Shown: positions 60,497 to 64,000 of the stretch, one piece after another
Numbering within the stretch: the stretch's first letter is position 1
How the letters are laid out: every line of letters begins with the position of its first letter
NCBI GenBank assembly: GCA_035610365.1
Contig: CM069432.1
Coordinates: 180,777,027-180,841,026 of the forward strand
Reading direction: 5' to 3'
DNA: 64,000 bases
Origin: Aquatica leii
Taxonomy: Eukaryota > Arthropoda > Insecta > Coleoptera > Lampyridae
The notes under the pieces: model-generated
Databases searched by the model: none
Told to the model about the DNA's origin: nothing
The model's input: the letters and a program-made list of their open reading frames with translations, nothing else
Translations under genes and position numbers: made by a program

Positions 60497-62470
60497 ATGC
60501 AGTTTAAAAATGAATATACATTTTCCTATCTATTAAATTTTAAATTCAAAAGTAAGTGAATGAGAACGAGAATAAAATTAATAAATCATTTTCAGGCAGT
60601 AGAAGCAAATGACCACAACTTGGTTACAGTTTTTTGTCGGCGACGATTTGTTAAGCTATTGCGTATTCATCACAGCCACTATCTTATTACAGACTTAAAT
60701 CTTCACATAGCCACAAGTAAATTGTACTTAATGAAAAAAAATTATAAAATCTAACTACAGTTAACCTATTCAGATGGAACACTTACATAAAAACAAGTTT
60801 ATGAAAAACTGTTTTTGCTGTTGTTTTTAGATATTTTTTCCAATGTTATTTGAGAACATATTTTAGGATATGCTTTTTTTAATAGATGAGAAAATATTTG
60901 GGATGGGAAATAATTTAAAAAATGCAAGCTCATATTTACATAAATCAACTCAAAGCTTTTTGATGCAGTGTAGAAATTGATGCTTAAATTTAGTCATCGA
61001 CAAAGCCTACATTTCTTTATCTCCAATCTCTTTTAAGTTTTATCTCGCAGCTTTATTTAAAGTCATTTTGAATTACGGGAGCGTAAAATCAATTTAATAA
61101 ACTTAAAAAGCTGTACAAAATTCGTTGGATTCAAAAGTATGACAATATTTCACAATTTTCAAGTTGCCAAGTGTTAGAGAGTTTTTTGAATGTATGAAAT
61201 TCTTATAATTTGTATTGACAAAAGTAATAAAAATCTGCTAGGCAATAGATTAGTTTGAATTTATCATCACCTTAAAAGGGTTAGTAAATTTGTTTTCTTT
61301 GGCAATATTAAGATGGCGTTCTGCGGAAAGCTACCAAACCGCAAAATGTGAGAGATTGAGTTAAGGCCGTAATCTGGTAGTAAACAGCTTACCTTACATT
61401 GTACAAAAACCTACCAACTCTCAATAAATCTTTGCAAGAAACGTCAACATATATATTTTACTAACATTTCTATTATACAGAAATCTACTAACCCGCTTAT
61501 TGCTTATCGCGTCATAAACATCTAAGTAAATTGATAGCATATTGCAATTCTGGTATCTTTATTGTCGAACAGCTGCTTTTATGTTTAGAGTTTATCAGTG
61601 ACAGTAAGGTTGTTGTTATTAGTAGAAATCGTAATTTAAAAAATAAAGATTGTTCATGTTTCATTATCTTAAGTTTAAAAAATAATGGTAGAGAAATATT
61701 GATAGTCGTTATAGTTATCGGTAGTTGCTTTCAAACTATTGATAACTATCGATAGTTTTTGATAGTATCAAAATGTAAGTTAAAATTTAACTTTAAAAAA
61801 AATTATGCAAGTTTTTTTTTGTGGAAAATTAATAACAAACAAAAAAAGTTTTTCATTTAAATTAATTCTAATAATTGTGTTAGAAAGTTGAACATAACTT
61901 CATTTTGTAGTTAACCTACAAAATCCATTTATTTTGGTTAGGAGAAAATGTTTTTTTTCGATTTTATACGTGACCTTCTGTCTGAAATAATTTGACCCGA
62001 TTTACTGAAGATTCTTTAGAATGGGGTCAAAGTTTTAGGCACACATAGCACTTTTAAGCACATTTTTAAAGTGCGTAAAACTCAGAACCAATTAACTAAA
62101 CAAGAAAGAAATGATCACTATGACAGAGAACAAAAGTACATTTATATTAGTGGGTGAAAACTAGCAGAAAAAGGCGTAAAAACCAACATACGTCATGCTA
62201 GGTCTTTGTAATAGCCAAATCGCACAAGTTTACAACACACATTATCGCTATCGCTCACTATCGATAGTAAACATCAAACCATTGATAGTGACCCTATACC
62301 TATATTAAAGTTACTAATAACTTAATCAAAATAAACCAAAAATTTTATTTTTTAAAATATATATGTATATACTTTAAAAAGTTAATGTTTAGGTGGGAAT
62401 ATTAGTTCATCACATTATCAGACCATTTTTCTTACAAAAAAATGCTTCTTGCAGTTGTTGGAAAAAGATA
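60497..62470. other. AT-rich stretch with TATCGATA palindromes
   Basis: No gene is seen. ACTATCGATAGT occurs at 61745-61756 and again at 62257-62268, each inside a cluster of related GATAGT/ACTATC words. TATCGATA is the core of the insect DRE promoter motif, but the clustering could equally be the remains of a repeat. Confidence 0.35.
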
Positions 62471-62477
62471 TAGCTCT

Positions 62478-62695
62478 AGTGGTGGCTTAAATTGCTGGAG
62501 ACAACCAAGAAATTTGGTTCCAGATGGATAGTTGTCCCACACAAAACAGATTTGCGCAAGTTTTTAAATTACAGTTTTTCCAATAAAGTTCTTAGTCCAA
62601 ATTGTGCAATTAACTGATCTGCTAGATCCCTCGATCTTTTACACAACAATTTTTTTGGATATTTAAACTCTAACATTTATTATAGACATTTTAAA
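62478..62695 (+). pseudogene. mariner-type transposase relic
   Basis: The frame reads LVVA, a stop, IAGDNQEIWFQMDSCPTQNR and then FAQVFKLQFF. After frame changes it reads CAIN and ARSLDLLHNNFFGYLNSNIY. This matches the part of mariner-like/DDE_3 transposases around the second catalytic aspartate (WFQQDGCPPHN) and the WPxRSPDLTPLDFFLWGYLK block, in decayed form. Neither the start nor the ends of the element were found. Confidence 0.6.
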
Positions 62696-62699
62696 ATGT

Positions 62700-64000
62700 A
62701 GAAGAGCTGAAAAATGGAATTCAAGCCAAGTGTGACAAAATATCACAATATCAATTAGCAAATGTTAAACGACAATTTTACGGCAGGTTGGGCTATTGTT
62801 TTTACTTTCTGATACTGTAATATCTCCGTCTGTCGATATCTTCACAACATGGGTTCCAAGTGACTACCATCAAATTATAAATGTAAGTTTACATTTGTTA
62901 TGCTAAAATTTGGTATAGTAAAAATTTTCTAATATAAAATTTATTTTCGAAACGCCCATTTTGCTTTGTTAAAGTAAGGTACAAAACTGTAAAAATTGTT
63001 AAGACACGAAATTATTTTTCTAGTATGGTTTGAAAGACGCGGACATTGACTAGCGTTGTAAAAACCCGACAAGGCTTTCATTGTTAAGTATTTTGCACAT
63101 CTATGGGCATATGAATTAGGAGATCGCTGCAGTTTTATTGAAAGTCTATTTAGGGTGAAAACTAATTTCTTGTTTTTCGGATTTAATTTAAGTCTGTCGT
63201 ACTTGTCTGTATCAGGTTTTCATACCTCCACCTGTGTTCCTTATCTGTGGAGTTGATAGCCACATGTTGCAATTGGAAAATTTTTATGATTTCACGTCAC
63301 TGGAATTAACATCACCTAGATTTTTGAAGGGTTGAATACAATTGTATTATTTTTAGTGATTGTATGAATTAATAAGGAATTTACTTGCAATAACGCCGTG
63401 TGTAAATTTCTTTTGTGTTAGATTTCAATTGAGTATTAGGTAATGTTTGGAAAATTTATATAACTATGCTTATGTACCTTTTTCGTCTTCTTTGAACTAC
63501 TGTCTGTGATAAAATAAATATATATTCTGTGTTACCACTTCTGTTTTGTCATTTGTTCTTTTTCAGCTGCGGGTAGATTTAAACGGTGTCTCCCATTTAG
63601 TTTTTCATCGTATTGGCGCCTTTTTTGTATTAATCTGTAATCTAATATCACAAAGCTTACGACCCTATCTTCGGGAACAACTAAGTTAGCCGTCGCTTTT
63701 TTTGTTACGAGAAAAACAGCGCAACACAGTTTATAGAACTACATACAATAATTTTGGCTATTTGCATAATAAATATAACAAAATCTTAAAATTTAGATTG
63801 TTATTAAACAAATGCCGGAAAATGTAGTTGTTCCAATAAACAGTGTTATTTTTGATAAATTGTTCAATAAATTGAGATGTTTAATTATTGCACCAATTTA
63901 TATTTTTATTTGAATATATTAGACAAATATCTTGCAAGAAACACCGAAGTTCATTAGCACAATAAAAATTACACAATTAAGAAAGCATGTAATGTAAAAT
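62700..64000. other. AT-rich stretch, nothing assigned
   Basis: No gene is recognised. The part from about 63540 to 63720 is somewhat less AT-rich and starts after an acceptor-like TTTTTCAG (about 63567), but no exon or LTR could be defended. Confidence 0.3.

Noticed and set aside
63540..63720. Possible LTR or exon after TTTTTCAG
   Set aside because: No matching second LTR, primer-binding site or coding similarity could be found.

Overview
This window looks like nuclear DNA of an insect. It is strongly AT-rich, has no bacterial-style gene packing, and contains short introns of about 50 nt. The transposon mix is typical of arthropods: P-like, hAT, pogo/Tigger, Tc1/mariner, BEL/Pao, a LINE, a Penelope-like foldback element and tRNA-derived SINEs. 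One convincing host exon belongs to a nicotinic acetylcholine receptor-type subunit. I could not fix the order; a beetle or a similar insect would fit. Most of the window is intron or intergenic DNA, and most long open frames are transposon remains or chance.

Layout. 0.5-2.1 kb: decayed hAT transposase (-). 4.9-6.7 kb: decayed P-element-type transposase (+). 8.1-13.1 kb: a MITE, two tRNA-derived SINE heads and two copies of a dispersed repeat (family B); a possible first exon lies at 11.8 kb (-). 15.85-16.71 kb: an almost perfect 349-bp inverted repeat flanked by an 11-bp target duplication, with hammerhead-ribozyme-like core boxes in both arms. 18.8-23.4 kb: two copies of dispersed family A and a copy of hairpin family C. 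24.2-26.1 kb: BEL/Pao polyprotein remains (+). 28.7-29.4 kb: third copy of family B. 29.7-31.3 kb: a patch of higher GC with a possible small exon. 31.8-32.0 kb: the acetylcholine receptor exon (-). 32.35-32.84 kb: third copy of family A. 33.3-34.9 kb: a 1.56-kb transposon-like unit with long repetitive termini. 35.0-38.3 kb: fragments of Tc1/mariner-type transposases, a gag-like coiled coil and a foldback element apparently inserted in a Tc1 relic. 37.25-45.61 kb: a direct tandem duplication of about 4.2 kb. 49.1-51.2 kb: a dead LINE (-). 53.9-55.2 kb: a non-autonomous P-like element with perfect 31-bp terminal repeats and a broken THAP-domain gene. 57.2-60.5 kb: a structurally complete pogo/Tigger-type transposon with an intact 739-codon transposase. 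62.5-62.7 kb: another mariner-type relic.

How the parts relate. The only element that looks able to make its own enzyme is the pogo/Tigger copy at 57.2-60.5 kb. It has a TA target duplication, matching terminal repeats and a set of repeated TTGACA-type motifs near both ends that could be transposase binding sites. The THAP element at 54 kb has clean ends but no catalytic domain, so it would need an enzyme in trans; the P-type transposase relic at 5 kb is far too decayed to supply it. The receptor exon implies that much of the surrounding DNA may be intron of that gene, on the minus strand. I recognised no other exon of it. All family assignments were made by eye, without database searches.
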